NCBI RefSeq assembly: GCF_963662255.1
Contig: NC_085046.1
Coordinates: 130,121,332-130,185,331, forward strand
Direction: 5' to 3'
Source: Cinclus cinclus
Lineage: Eukaryota; Chordata; Aves; Passeriformes; Cinclidae
Length of the DNA stretch: 64,000 nt
Position numbers and translations under genes: made by a program. Positions within the stretch are counted from its first letter, which is position 1. The number at the start of each line of letters is the position of its first letter. A model generated the notes under the pieces. The model saw nothing but the letters and a program-made list of their open reading frames with translations. It ran no database searches and had not been told where the DNA came from. Of this stretch, positions 51,108 through 64,000 are shown piece by piece.

Positions 51108-52451
51108 GATATATATAAAACTGTTGATATAGCCAAAAGCCTTAGTGCACTCCACAACATATAACAGCATATGAAAGCAAACACATGTAGTACATTTAAT
51201 TAAAAAAAACCCAACCAAACCAACAAACCTTTGCAAACCTTGCAAATAAATACAGGGCTGGAGTTTAAATCATTAGGCTGATAAAAACATGCCACATAAT
51301 ACAAATACATATACTCATGTACATAAATTATATTGCATAATCAAATACTTCTTATTGAACTTCCTATAGAAGCCTGAGAAATAGACAGCTGCTGTAAGAG
51401 ATGCTTTGGGTTTTAGTAATACCCTTGACAGATATTTAGGGGTACTTTCTGATAAGAATGACAAGGCACCTGTCTTCCTCAACAGTCTGCTCTCAGAACT
51501 ACTCAAAACAAAATTGCTAACAGTGTTTTAAGTAATACATGACATAATTTCCTGAATTCATGGGGATTACCTCTGACCAAGTTCTTTTCTCTCCAAAAAT
51601 ATTTTCTCAGAATATTTAACAGTTCATTCCATTTCACTCATTAAAAGTGTATTACTGATAATACAACACACAAATGATTTCACTGCCTTGCTGGCTGCTG
51701 CCAACAAAGGTTGGAATCTTGTCAGATCCTGGGGTATGTTGAGCATTACTGCTCCACCTGCTATTGCAGGGAATGATCTGCATTTGAAATGTGTTCTGCA
51801 TCTGGCCTATGTGGTTTTCTCCCGATGTAGTTTACGCCTTTCTGCATTTCTCTCTTGTCAGAATTGCCAATGTACCATTATTCTTCACCAATGTGAAAAA
51901 CAGTCAACAAATTTCAAATAGCATATATAATTTCCTCTTAGGAAACGGATAATCTTTATTTTGTTTGCAAATACTCTGACATTGCAAACAAGCACACTTC
52001 CTACATGGGTAAAAAAATATACTTTTCTGAATCAACTACTAATGAGTCAATACTTCATTCATGAATCTAGGGCAGGCTTCCATCAACACAATCCGACCTG
52101 TTTTCCCTGAGGAATTAACTGCTACTTTTGATCTTTATTTTTGTCTGAAATTGAGGCATATAAATTAGCAACACACACTGCTACATACAGTCCAAACCCC
52201 AGCATTATGACTTCTACTAAAGATCACACTGCACACAGTAAACAAATAATTTAAAGTCATAATAAAGAGAGAGGGCCTATCAGCAATGCATAACAGAGCA
52301 TATGGAAAAGATGCACATTTTCATGCATAAACATTTTAACCATAAGATTCCTAATGAAGAAGATAATTACACCCCAGATGTCAATATATCTTTGAGGACC
52401 AACTGTCTCAAAACCTCTATGAGACTTCAGATGTGCTCAGCCATGTTGGTC

Positions 52452-52945
52452 TTACAGAATGACAGAATATGCCAAGTTGGAAGGGACCCACAATGATCAT
52501 CAACGTCCAGCTCCTGGCCCTGCACAGTACAGCCCCAAGAGTCACATCATGTGCCTGGGAACATTGTTCAAATGGTTCTTGAACTCTTTCAGGCTTGGTG
52601 CTGTGATCACTTCCCTGGGAGCCTGTTCCAGTTCCCAGCCACTCTCTGGGTGAAGAACCCTTTTGAAATATCCAACCTAAACTTCCCCTGATACAACTTC
52701 AGGCCACTCCCTCAGGTCCTGGCACTGGGCACAACAGAGATCAGTGCTTGCTCCTCCTCTTCTCCTCACGAGGAAATTGTAGATGGCAATGTGGTCTCCC
52801 CTCAGTGTCCTCCAGGCTGAACAGACCAAGTGACCTCAGGTGTTCTTCACATGGCTTCCCCTCCAGACCCTTCACCATCCTTGCTGCCCTCCTTGTGACA
52901 CTTTGTTTGCCCTTCCTTGCTCTCTCCTAAAGACTGTTCTCCTTA
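52452..52945 (-). mobile_element. CR1 LINE 3' fragment, - orientation
   Basis: The + strand begins with the reverse complement of the CR1 tail, 'cagaatgacagaatatg', and 'gttggaagggacccacaatg' at 52477. It continues with 'ttccctgggagcctgttcc' (52611), 'caggccactccctcaggtcc' (52700) and 'cttcaccatccttgctgccc' (52869). It is intronic to STK3, in the same orientation as the gene. It is diverged and non-coding. Confidence 0.9.
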
Positions 52946-53294
52946 TGAAGGAAAGAGCTGCTTCCCAAGGCATCAAATATCATCCATTTTACTGCACTCC
53001 TTTTATTTGACATACAGAAAAAAGGATGGGAGAAAGAAATTCCTCAGTCACCAAGACTTTTGCAGAAAACGACCTTTTTATTTTCAGAAAAAGAAAATAT
53101 TAAAAGCCTGCACTATTCTATTTAATTTTTAGCCCATTGGTATATGTAACTGGCACATGACACACTTTTCAGTGAAGATATTCTCTTAGAGGAGTTAAGT
53201 GTCAGAACTTCTAAGTATAATGGGAAGAAATGACAGTGCCAACTCCGCTGTTCAACTGATCCCAGCAGAGTACAGACGAGAGGAGCAATAAACC

Positions 53295-53348
53295 CACGTG
53301 TGACAGGAATAATGTATTTAGCACGTGTGACAGGAATAATGCATTTGG
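53295..53348. repeat. 27-bp tandem duplication
   Basis: Two head-to-tail copies begin cacgtgtgacaggaataatg; they differ at two positions. Each contains an E-box-like CACGTG. Confidence 0.93.
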
Positions 53349-53919
53349 GGCTCCACACACCAGTAAATGCCTAAGGTAGACACTGAATAATTTGTGTGTC
53401 TGTGTTTTGTGACACCTGCCCATCATGAAGTCCCTACCCACTCTTGGCCAGACTGGACAACCACTTATTCTCACTCAGTCACCACTACAGACATCAGGCT
53501 TAAACTGAACAGAATAGACTCCAGCTGACGTAATCACATAATTATTCTGCTCTGAAAAACATTTTTTTCATAAATTAGCAGAGAAGAATGTGGTGGGTGA
53601 GTTTTTATTTAAATTTCAATCAAGAAACAGAGCCAGCAAAGAGAAATAACTAAAGATCACAGACAGCTGGGATGAATATTAAACTATAAAGAAAATGAAT
53701 TTTTTAAGCCAGAGACCAAGAATCTTCCAAGAATCTGAGCATTATCTCAGACATGTCACCCAGGAGATCCAGAGAGCCACAGCAGTCACCTATATTGACA
53801 GCTGATACTCAGGACATTCAAAGGAAGGAAGTGGCAGAAAACAGAAGAGTTAGGGAGATCTCACCTATCTGACATCAGATGAGAAAACCACTTAATCAGC
53901 CACAGCTGAATCTGGGAAA

Positions 53920-53957
53920 TGTGTGTGTGTGTGTGTATGTGTGTGTGTGCGCACGTA
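53920..53957. repeat. (GT)n microsatellite
   Basis: A GT dinucleotide run with one TATG interruption ends in GCGCACGTATAT. Confidence 0.92.
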
Positions 53958-55672
53958 TATGTCTTCTTGGCAAATTTAAAAATGTATTTCTTTGACTTTT
54001 GGCTGTGCTATAGGTATTACCTCACAAACCCTAAAAGCCTCCAATAATCCAAACATTGAATGCAACAGCAAATATATTAAATAAGAGGTGTAGAAATAAC
54101 TCAAGATATTTCATTACTCCTATGTAATTTATTGCCCTGCATGAATAAATATTTTGGTTCAAATTCTTAAAGCAATAGAGGTCAGCATTCATTTACTTCC
54201 ACTTGCAAATGGTTTGCAATATAAACTGCCATAAATAATTCACCAAGTAGCTTGTAGCAGTAACTACTGGGGCTACTGGAATTAATGGAAAGGGAGAGGG
54301 GAACATTCAGTAGCATAAGCTATAGGAATTCAGAAAGGCTTTAAATTATATTTCAGTAGCTTTTAAAAAGCTGTTAACGGTAACAATTAAATTATTACAA
54401 TTGTAATCAGGATAGCATTTGTGTGACAGTAATAGATAATTCAATTTCTGCCTCTCCATATAATGACTGAATCACGTCCTTTCAGAGATCAAACACACAC
54501 AACCACACAACAGTAATTAGTGCCAGGATGGGCCACTTCCAAGACAGAGGTCTTAATGGAGTTTCTGGTTGCACTGTTTGCCTTCACTGGGACCCTTTAT
54601 TTCACCAGGTAATCATATGGATTTGGGAAAGCAATAGTCCAAACTCCAACTTATAATGACACACACAGAGTGAGCATGCATGCCCAGTTTTCCAGAAGAA
54701 AGATTAAGTGTACAAAGATAAAACTTTCCTCCTTAAAGATGCATTTGTTAACCCAATCATTAAAGAGAGCTATAATGTATAAGGGAAGCAAATAAAACAA
54801 AAAGTCAAACCACTGCCAGAGCCAGATGACATTAAATAATTTCTATTCAAAGCTGATGTATTCTCAAGACACAGTCCCACGCAAAGAAGGCTCATTTAAA
54901 ATTCTCTGCTTTGCTAAAGCAAGGGAAATCAAGCCTATGAGGAGACCAGACAACAGACATCCTCATGGAACAAGCTCCCAGTGCTGCAAGCTGAGTGCTG
55001 AGCTGCTGCAAGCAGCTCCTGCTTCTACCTTCTCTCCCTGATCCAGGGGGAAATGCTGGTGGAAGGCAACCTTTCAGAAAATAATTCCATCAATCCAAGT
55101 TTCCAGTGGCAGAAGTATCTTTCAGCAGCACCAACCTAAGATGGTACAAATAGAATAAAACCATAACTAACCTTGTAGCTGAACTACAATTTTCAGTTAT
55201 AATCACTGGAAAAGGCAACTCAGCCACACACTTGGGAGACCAGTTAAGTCTGGAAACTTGGTAAGCTTTATCTCAAACTTTTAGGAAATGTGACACCAAT
55301 CATTTAACTCCTCGCTTATTTTTCAACTTATTTGTAATAGGTTAGAGGCTCTTCCAGGAAAGGCCACATGTAGATGCTAAAAAGGAGCAGAACAGATAAG
55401 GAATTGCTAGCAATCTTTTTTTAATGTGACTGTCCTCATTACATTGGGATACAGTAAAAATCCAAAAGTTGAGGCAGCTCCAGGCATGAAGTGTTCCAGC
55501 TGCCATCAGAGCACAGGTCAGAGCTACAAGCACTCCACAGACAGGCGCGCTGCCCTTGTGTGAAGGTGGTGGGAGCCACTGCTAATCAGTCCAGGGGTTT
55601 GAAATAATCCAGCGTGATCGTGCAAGGTTTGTTGAATATAGTGCAAAATAGTATGCCATCAGAGGAGTTTTT

Positions 55673-55677
55673 CCTAT
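55673..55677. other. Target site duplication, left copy
   Basis: CCTAT directly precedes the LTR terminus TGTAG; the identical pentamer follows the other end. Confidence 0.9.
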
Positions 55678-56715
55678 TGTAGTAGGTTGACCCTGTCTGG
55701 GTGCCAGGCACCCACCAATGCTGCTCTATCACTCCTGCAACTGGACAGGAGAGAGAAAATATAACAAAGATTCACAAGCTGAGATAAGGTCTGGGAGAGA
55801 TCACTCACCAAATTCTATCATGGGCCAAACAGAACTGAACTGGGGATACTAATTAAATTTACTTATAACAAAATCAGAGCAGATAATGAGAATGAATTTT
55901 AAGAACACCTTCCCTGCACCCCTCCCTCCTTCCTAGCTACACGTCCTTCCCCCACCGGCAGAGGGAGACAGGGAATGGAGGCTTTGATCAGTTTATCATA
56001 TGTTGTTTCTGCTGCTGCTCAGGGAGAGAGTTGTCCTTTCACTGCTCCAGTGTGAGGTCCCTCCCATGGGAAACAGTCCTTCATCAACTTCCCCAGTGTG
56101 AGTCCATCCCATGGGCATCAGTCTGCACAAACTGCTGCAATGTGGGTCACTCTTCCACGAGGTGTAGGCTGCTCCAGCATGGGTCACACACAGGATCACA
56201 AGTCCTACCTGGAAACCTGCTCCAGCATGGGCTCCTCTCTCCACAGGTCTGCAAGTTGCCACCAGGAGGATCCAGCAAGAGCCTCCCACAGATTCACAGA
56301 CCTCTTTCCAGCATTCACCTGCTCCAGTGTGGGTCTTCTCCATGAGCCGCAGGTGGATTTCTGCATTCCCCTTTACCTCCATGAACTGTAGGGGCACAGC
56401 CGCCTCACCAGAGGAGGAACCAGCCTGGAGCTGGAACCTCCTCCCTCACTTCTCCCCTGACTTTGGTGTCTGCAGAGTTGTTGCTCCCACACAGTCTCAC
56501 TCTGCTCTTCTCTAGCCCAATTACCACAGGCAATACCTTCTTTTTCCTTCTTAAATGGTGTTACCACCATTCCTGACTGGCTTGGCCTTGGCCAGTGGCA
56601 AGTCCAGAGCTGGCTGGCACTGGCTCTGCTGGCACTTCCTCTTCTGGAGGATGCTTCTGGCAGCTTCTCAAGAAACCACCCCACTATCAAAACCTGGCCA
56701 CACAAACCCAATACA
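55678..56715 (-). mobile_element. Full-length solo LTR, ERVL-like, 5-bp TSD
   Basis: The 1038-bp element begins TGTAGTAGG and ends AATACA, so it has TG...CA ends with TGTA/TACA at the termini. It is flanked on both sides by CCTAT (55673-55677 and 56716-56720), a perfect 5-bp target duplication. Read on the - strand it has a TATA-like TTTAAGAAGG near 56556-56547, and 'ccagtgtgggtc'-type short repeats in the middle, a pattern I know from large avian ERVL-type LTRs. The 5-bp duplication agrees with class III elements. No internal retroviral genes remain, so it is the product of LTR-LTR recombination. It lies in the last STK3 intron in the gene's orientation. Confidence 0.88.
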
Positions 56716-56720
56716 CCTAT
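56716..56720. other. Target site duplication, right copy
   Basis: CCTAT directly follows the LTR terminus ATACA. Confidence 0.9.
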
Positions 56721-59700
56721 GCAAAAAACATTCTTACTCTGGTCATTACTGGTTTCAGATGATGGAGTTTTTTTATGTGTCTTCAAACAGTGACACACTC
56801 TTCCCTCACATACTGATGCACTCACCTCTCAGAACCAAGTTTCTACAAGGGAAGTGCAACAAGCTTTACTTTTTCTGTCTTTTGGTTTAACTTCTTGTAA
56901 CCCTTATGGACCAGGTTCACTTGGATCACTATTTTCAGCAAACCAAAGAATAATTACTTGCAGTTAATACTGCCTGCAGGAGGACCCACACTGTATCTTA
57001 CATATTTTGCTTACAATCCTCATCAAACCATACTGATGAAAATTCCAGCCAAAAGGGGCACTTGGAAAATAGGTGTGCATTCCTGTCTACAGACCTGAGT
57101 TCTGAGCAATAAGCTCAGAAGGAAGCAGTTACAGTACAATCAAAAATGGACACTAAGAAGTCATGAAGTCAAGGAGTACAATGCAAATCCTGACTACTGG
57201 ATTCCACATGTGTCCAGCACAGGAGCCAGAAGGAGGGACATATATTTGGTGGTGCTTGCAGTCCATGGATTTAGGTGAGGGAGTCTGGAACTCAATAGCC
57301 ACACTTGCCCAGCTCATATTTCTAGCCATCCAAACTTTTTAAGGGGCAAAAGCCAAAGCTGTGGTGGATGTAGAACACTATAATCCTAATCCATTCTGGA
57401 CAGCAAGAGAGGAAAATAAAACCTCTATGCCAATTATGTTTTCAATATGATAAAAGTAGATGCCATTATTAATTCCATAATGCATGAGTTGCCATTGCAA
57501 ACCTCCAGTCTATCAAAGTAAAATGTGAAATACTGCTATTAAGCTGGTGCAACGAAAACAAGCAAATGTATTTTCAGGGTTTAAATTGTTAAGAAAATAG
57601 ATATTCAATCAAAAAGTAATATGTAATAAGTTTGTCATGTTTACTTGAAAAAACAAATTCTTCCTAGGAACTGCTAAAATGAATCTTACATGCAACGTGT
57701 CTATTAGGGGCCTTTGATTAAAAAAATATGGAGTGTTAATACTATATTCTGAGTCATCTATTTTCCCATCTGCTAGCAATTCTTACAGTATGAATTACCA
57801 AGAGAATGGCTAACAACAATTATTGCATCAATGGCAAATGAAACAGGGGGTTGCCCATAGCACCTTCTAAGACTTAACCAGTGTGTATCTTGGATTGTCT
57901 TGTGTGTTAGTGGTCTCAGATAACAGAAACTTTTCTCTCCAGCTGCTTACTTCCCTCTATTGAGTAGAGCTTTCTGTAGTGGAATGAGCTCCACTGATGG
58001 CTTCAAACACCTTTTTTTAAATGGTATAAAAACTTAGACTTGAGTCAGAATCCAAAAGGTACAAGGCGGGCCTTTCTGCCCAATTTACAATGAATTCACA
58101 TCCAAAATCTGTGAATCTCATTAATGAAAAAGTTGTCACACACTTGTGTGCAAGGAAATACTCCCCAGCTCCTGCTGTCTGTTAAGCTGCTCCCATGCAG
58201 CAACAGGAGGAGAACTGCTTTATGTTTGCTTACACAGCAAATCCTGCTGACCCTGCCTAAGCAGTGCCAGGTGAGGATGGGCTGTCTCAGGCACCCACTG
58301 GCCACAGCAGAGCTCTGACTTGCTGCCATCCCCACCCCTGCTGTCACTACAGTGAGCAAATCAGTCACAAGAAAAACTTGGATGGGGAATGGAGTGAGGG
58401 TATTTATTTCAGGGTGTCCTAAGAGCAAGAATGTTTGTTGCAATGCACAAAGTTATACAAATACAAAAAGGACCTTGTTTACTGTAACAATTTATAGGAG
58501 AGAAGGACTGACAAGTCTGGAAGCCCAAGTTCATTCCACAGGACTGCAATGACCTAAAACACCTTGGGGGGCAAAATAAGCATATAAGAAAAAATTAAAG
58601 ACGGACAAATTAATGTATTTTTAAAACATTTTTCTAGGGATAATAATTGTACATAACTTCTCCATGACTAATCCTTATTTTCAATAGTAGAATTCTCTCT
58701 GCTCTAATACTAAAGCTGAATGTAATTTTAGCAACCCAAAGCTAAATCTTACTCAGTACCACCAATACTTTTCAGCTCTAGGAGACTTTTCTCAGCCTCA
58801 TACAAAGTGACATTTCAATAGAAATCACCACTAGGAACAAAAATACTTTTCTGTAGCATTAATTCATACTATCATTCGCATGTTTTTTTAAATAGTGCCC
58901 AGGGCTCTCCTTTAAGCACATTAAACACTGCCAGCACTAAAATTCAAAACTAATGAGCTGAGTCATTAACCTTCATTAAATTACCCTTAAAATTAGGTTC
59001 CTAAAATAAGATGTTTTCAGGAGAAGGGAAGTGTCTTTTTATTTTCCTTTTAATTTCTAAGTCATCAGGAGGCAGCTAAAATCTAAATATTCCTGCAATT
59101 AAAAAGGCTAAAAACTTCAGGGGAAAAAAATCTAGTAGTCAAAAACTTTAATGAACAATCCTGATTACTGGAACTGAAATCTAAGGAAAAGTACAGCTTA
59201 TCATGAACAGCAATGTAAAATCAGCAATAAAGTCAACTTTTGCCTGTTGCAATTTTAGCCAGTTCCTGACAACAGTAAGGCAGTATGTATTGATGCTTTA
59301 TCATATCCTAAGCATTTCAAATCTAGTTTGCATTGGTTTTGCCTACTATAGCATCTAGTGTTCTTGTAGCTATTAGGCATATAGTTTTCACTAAAACAAA
59401 TAAAGCTCCATGAAAGAGCCTGAACATGGGGAAATAAACTGAAGCAACGTATCTCAAAAACTCTGCAGCTTGTAAACTTCCATTAGTAACTACCTTTGAG
59501 ATCAAATCCTTAGTATGTCATAGAAAAGTGTAGAAAACAAATTTAAATATAAAAAAGGAAAAAAAAACCTATCATTTTCTCTTTCTTATATCATTTACAC
59601 AGTGTACATTGTTATACCACATGCCAGGGTCTACTGGAGCATGACACTTTAATTTGTTATCACCCTCTCCTTAGAATTTCATCATCCATCATAGACATTT

Positions 59701-61299
59701 AAAAAATTACTTTTAGAGTATCACAGGCAAAAATTCAGCTTGAAATTCCTTACAGAAAATCTTGGTGGCTTTTTATATCCTGGGATTTTTCTGTACAAGG
59801 AATCTCAAGCTTAATTGTACAGTTTGTCTTGAAGAATACTATAAATGTTTACAGAAGCTCCCAACAGAGTAAATAAACTAAAGATTAGGAAAAACACTCC
59901 ATCTGGATACTCACTGTGCTGTTTAAACTTCATTGCAAATATATCCACACAGTGTTGATGACAAAGTAACTACTAAACCTGATCTAAAAATATGCAGGAT
60001 TTTCCCCCAGCTCCTCCTGCTTTTGGGGAAAAAAAAAAGCATAGGAAGAAAAAACAAACAAAATAACTCCCAAAACACCCTACCAAGCAAAGATATAAAA
60101 GTTCAAAAGGAAAAGGAATTATTTAGCTAAAGCAGTTAGTTTAGCAAGTAAGTAGCATCAAAATGGTCAGTATTTTATCTTTATTAATCTACAGATCTCC
60201 ACAGCAAGTGCTTCTGAATTATCCTTCATACTGAGCTCAGCTGCCAGCAGGTATCTTACAGTGTCCTTGAATTCACAGCATCACATTTCAGCTACTGCAG
60301 CTGTCATTCAGTACATAAACCCAAATGTTACCCCCATATCCAAAAGTTTTTGAAAGTTAAGTCGCTGCCTCTCTGACATCTGATTCTTCCATGAAAAGAG
60401 CATTTTAAAAATATTAAGAAATAATAGTATTTTATTTTTGCAAAATTCTACTAATCTATATATAAATAAATGCCAGCTGTATGAAGAACAAAGATATAGG
60501 CTATTAGGGATGAGAAACATTTAAAAAACCCCATTTGGTTAAGACACCAAAACATTGTAAAGATAAATTTAAAAATGAAAGATGCTCCTAGTTTTGCTAA
60601 AGTATTTTGTAAATGCCAAAATACAGTGAAAAGTAAAGACATAAGAACTTGAAGTGGAAGCCCTGAGGTTAAAAAAGCTGTATTAAAATCTAAATATTCA
60701 CTGAATACATAATTATATATTTTAAAACTGTTTTTCTGTAATAGTCCATTTAAGATTATTTTTAAAATAGAAAGAAAAATGGAAGCTCATTTAAATTGGA
60801 CACACAAACCATGCATAGCAATAACCCTCAGACTGAGAAAAGCATTTAACCTAAAGAGCAATGCAAGAGGCTAAAAGAATTTTAAACATCAAATCTTAGT
60901 GTCCTACTGAGGGATAATACAAGTAAATGCCAATCTTCTGAGAAGCATAAAAGGTTGATACTCAAAACTAAACCAACAAAACTAAATATTCCTAACAAGA
61001 AAAGTCTGTTAAAAGAGACATTCAACCCCCAAACCCAAAACACACATGCAAATTTGTATCCTATGTGTTGGGAAACCTTGAGTCTAGTTATATTCTTTAT
61101 AAGGAAGAAAATTCAGTTTAGCTTAAAACAGCCAATTCAGAAAGGACCTAGGAAAATAGCATATTATCTTTAATAAATGGAAAAATGATATACATACTGT
61201 TTGCTGGCGTTTATTTTATGCAGAAAGCTTTCTGAAAGTCACGTACAGGAGACGAAGGGTTTCAATCACTACTGATGTAAGACGGACAGAAAAAACCCT

Positions 61300-62000
61300 A
61301 TAGTCCAAAAACTCAGAGCAATTTATGAGCAACAAATGCAAGGTTTATTAATCACTGGGAGAACGAAGAAAATACAGCTAAGGCAGCAAAACAACTCCCA
61401 AGAAAACTGAGACATCAGTTGAAAGGGGCCTGCAAAACATCAGAAATTGTGGAATCTGAACTTGCAGCAGCAATTCAAATAAAGACTGGGCTAAGCAGAA
61501 AGATTTAATTGAGCTGTTAATTATAGCAGGGAGGACAACCCTGCCTCAGGAAGCCCTGCAGGTTACCCCCTTGGGAGAGGGATTTTGGGAGGATGACAGC
61601 CAAGCAAACCTGAGCTTGCTCAAGCACCAACACACAGCCCATGAATGCTACACACAAGGACTGACTGCAGCGAACTACGTGAGGAGAATCAATCCCCCAG
61701 CCTGTAGCCATCTTTGACAGACAGCACCAAGTTTTCCTTTTTGTACAACTTTAAAGATCAAAGAGAAGCACTGTTGGCTTTTAAAGAATGCGTCTCGGTC
61801 CACAGTTCCTCAAAATTTCTTTATTCCTTCCTCAAACATTTTCCAGGAATCCTTTTTCCCCTGCCAGAACTGCTTGACTACTAGTTTGATGTGGTTCACA
61901 GTTTTCCTAGAATATCTGGGTGTCCAATAGCAGCATCCTGGACCATGGCATCCCTAGAAGTGGAAGGGTACTGTAATACTCCTGCATGGCATTCAGCAAC
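61300..62000. mobile_element. Possible degraded LTR or other repeat inside the STK3 intron
   Basis: This patch is richer in G and C than its surroundings and shows many TG/CA dinucleotides where CpG decay would leave them. It has AATAAA-type signals on the - strand (from ttattaat near 61344 and tttatt near 61820). It has no coding frame and no clear ends. The repeat identity is a guess. Confidence 0.25.
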
Positions 62001-64000
62001 TCACTAGCCACAGGGGCTAGAGATTTCATTTGCTGATGAAAGTTTTAACGCTATGAAAACTGACAAAAATTGTTTAGGAAACTCTTGTATTGTGCTCAAG
62101 AATTGAGCATATTTTTAAAAAATCTCTACACCAAAACAATAGTTTATTAACTGTTCCTAATGCTGCCTTCTCTTGAAGTCCTATCTATAAACCATACCCA
62201 TCAGGCACTACAGAGTTTCAGCTATGAATTTAGCTTTTCTTTTGTCAAAATGCACCAGCCCTGCATTTGGAAAACACATCATAAATAAACACTATCAAAT
62301 AATATTCAATGAACCTGATGAAATCTACTGTATGATGGGCTAAATTTAGTGGACATCTCATGGTTTGCTTTTAATCCAGACTAAATTAAATCCAAAATAA
62401 CTGAACAAATACAGAAAGTGATAATCTACAAATAACACCACTCAGCTAGCAGCTTTTAAACAATATAGTTATCTCTTCTTTTATAAACATGCAGTAGACC
62501 ACTCCACTGCAAATATGTTAAAAAAATAGCCTGAAAATACAGAACAAGATAATAAATCTGTCATGTCAAAATACATTAATCATGAGTTCCACAAACCAAC
62601 ATACAACTAAGAGCAACACTAAATTAAAAAGAATAACCACTCATCTTAATAAACAAGAACTTAATATACTAGACACTGAACAGTACACTCAACCACAATC
62701 TAAATCTAGACTCTAAACTACAATCCACCTTGTGAGAAGCATGATGCTCACTCTATATGAGTTTATAAACTACACTTACTCATTAAGATACAATGATTCA
62801 GTGGCATATTCATTTACTGAGTCCAGAACTGCCAAAATCATGTGCCAAATAAATATTTTAGTATCAAAAATTTTGTCTGTGACTCAAACATTAGTACAAT
62901 CAAGCCAACTATTAGCACAGTTCTTTCTTACCTTCATAGAATTATCACCTAGGAACACCCCTAGTATTTATCTATTTGCTTTCTCACAGAGAACAGAGCA
63001 ACAATAGCTTATTTAATTAAGTTTTTCAGATCATAATCTGCAGATACAGTTTTGACTCACTACTCAATGGTAACAGGTACTGTACAAGCTTCTGTGCCAA
63101 CATTGTTCATGAATCCCCATTCAAATTTAGAGTGCTCACTATTCCCCTTCTGTACCTCTGGAGTAAATAACATCAATGACATAGCACAAACTCAGGAATG
63201 GTATGAAATCTGCAAACCCTCATGATGTGAACCAGATCTCAGTAGAATCTGGCCTCTCTGCTGGTTTTCCAGTCCATCTCTGGAACGATTATCTAGGGTT
63301 CAGTTAAGGACTCAGTTTTCTAGGCTTAAAAATCCATAAAGAAAAAGAAAATAACTATAAAATCTTACACATTGCATAGTATATCAACAATGAAAAGGTC
63401 ACACACACTGCTCTTGAGCACTGGTAATGTTCAAGTGCAGAACATTGGTAATCTTCTAGTGTCTGTAGCTTCTAGTCTAGATCCCTCTCAAGAAAAACTG
63501 TTGGGATCCAGGTTTTAGAATTGATTCTGTGTTTACAGTTTGGAAACTGAAGTAGAACCAAAGGCATCAGGGCAGGAAATGTGAACTCCCACCCAGCACA
63601 TCCCCAGACCACATAAAAAGCATAAGAAAAATGCAAGCTAGACAAATGCATTCCTCCAATGCAAGGTGCCAGTACTCAAACAAAATCCATGCTCAATGCA
63701 GACAGCTGTTATACAGTTCACAGGCTCAGTTTTAAATAAAATTATGATTAAAACCCCCCAAAAATGTATTTCAGTTTGGATTGCTTTGTAAAAGCAGTTC
63801 AGTAGCTTCGACCATCTTCATAGCAGTGCCTTTCCAAAGTAAAGATGAAAATAAAAACAGTGAGGTTATTAAATGCCCTCACAATTTATTAAGAGTACAT
63901 CACTGGGGTTTCTGTTTACAGAACATCTATTCCTCAGTTTGAATAGTATCCTGCATTCAGAGATACAACACTGAAGAGAGACAAAGTTCAAATTTATAGG

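Larger units (their letters stand above)
50963..64000 (-). other. STK3: Last intron of STK3 (5' end outside the window)
   Basis: Upstream of the terminal exon on the - strand, no further MST2 coding sequence was found to the window end; I looked for the preceding segment containing PSFMDYFDKQDF and NWKVPQDGDFDF. Repeats inside it are a CA run (51092-51107), a CR1 copy (52452-52945), a 27-bp duplication (53295-53348), a GT run (53920-53957) and a solo LTR (55678-56715). A GC-richer patch at about 61300-62000 looks like degraded foreign sequence. A divergent exon missed by eye is possible. Confidence 0.7.

Noticed and set aside
55996..56825. ORFs of 97-150 codons around 56.0-56.8 kb
   Set aside because: They lie within or overlap the solo LTR, run on both strands and show no retroviral protein similarity that I recognise.
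1..64000. CRISPR arrays, operons, tRNA or rRNA genes
   Set aside because: None were seen. The only tandem repeats are micro- and minisatellites without spacer structure, and no cloverleaf or rRNA core sequence was recognised.

Overview
The window is bird nuclear DNA, probably from a passerine (inference). It has CR1 LINE fragments with the avian octamer-type 3' tail, avian-style endogenous retroviral LTRs, long AT-rich non-coding stretches and one sharp CpG island. Only two protein-coding loci can be supported. KCNS2 (electrically silent potassium channel subunit Kv9.2) lies on the + strand, with its whole coding sequence in one exon at 33479-34912. The last coding exon of STK3 (Hippo-pathway kinase MST2) lies on the - strand at 50804-50962. 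The two genes point toward each other, about 16 kb apart at their stop codons. This is the same neighbour pair and orientation as human 8q22.2, which supports both calls.

Layout: 1-31.9 kb is intergenic DNA upstream of KCNS2. It holds CR1 copies (3.86-5.02 + strand, 16.37-16.91 - strand, 20.34-20.80 - strand), a compact LTR-like block with its own TATA box and poly(A) signal (10.48-10.92, - strand), an older CR1/L3-like patch near 14 kb, and a 21-unit minisatellite (16.91-17.31) that begins where the 16.4 kb CR1 copy ends. From 31.94 to 33.05 kb is the KCNS2 CpG island with GC-rich tandem repeats and short upstream ORFs. A purine-only tract of 179 nt follows at 33.198-33.376. Next come a splice acceptor at 33.441/33.442 and the coding exon. 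From 34.9 to 49.7 kb are the KCNS2 3' region and the gap between the genes, with one CR1 copy at 46.34-46.58. From about 49.75 to 50.80 kb is the probable STK3 3' UTR. From 50.96 kb to the end is the last STK3 intron, carrying a CR1 copy (52.45-52.95) and a full-length solo LTR with a perfect 5-bp target duplication (55678-56715).

The two genes do unrelated jobs: Kv9.2 modifies Kv2 delayed-rectifier channels at the membrane, and MST2 is a cytosolic kinase whose SARAH domain binds SAV1 and RASSF proteins. I found no convincing undescribed gene system. The observations most worth checking are a predicted spliced upstream ORF in KCNS2 whose stop codon overlaps the main start codon (ATGA), the adjacent purine-only tract, the CR1-derived minisatellite, and two unexplained ORFs (29162-29731 and about 42661-42969). 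No database search or RNA evidence was available. Repeat family names and intron boundaries rest on sequence recognition only.
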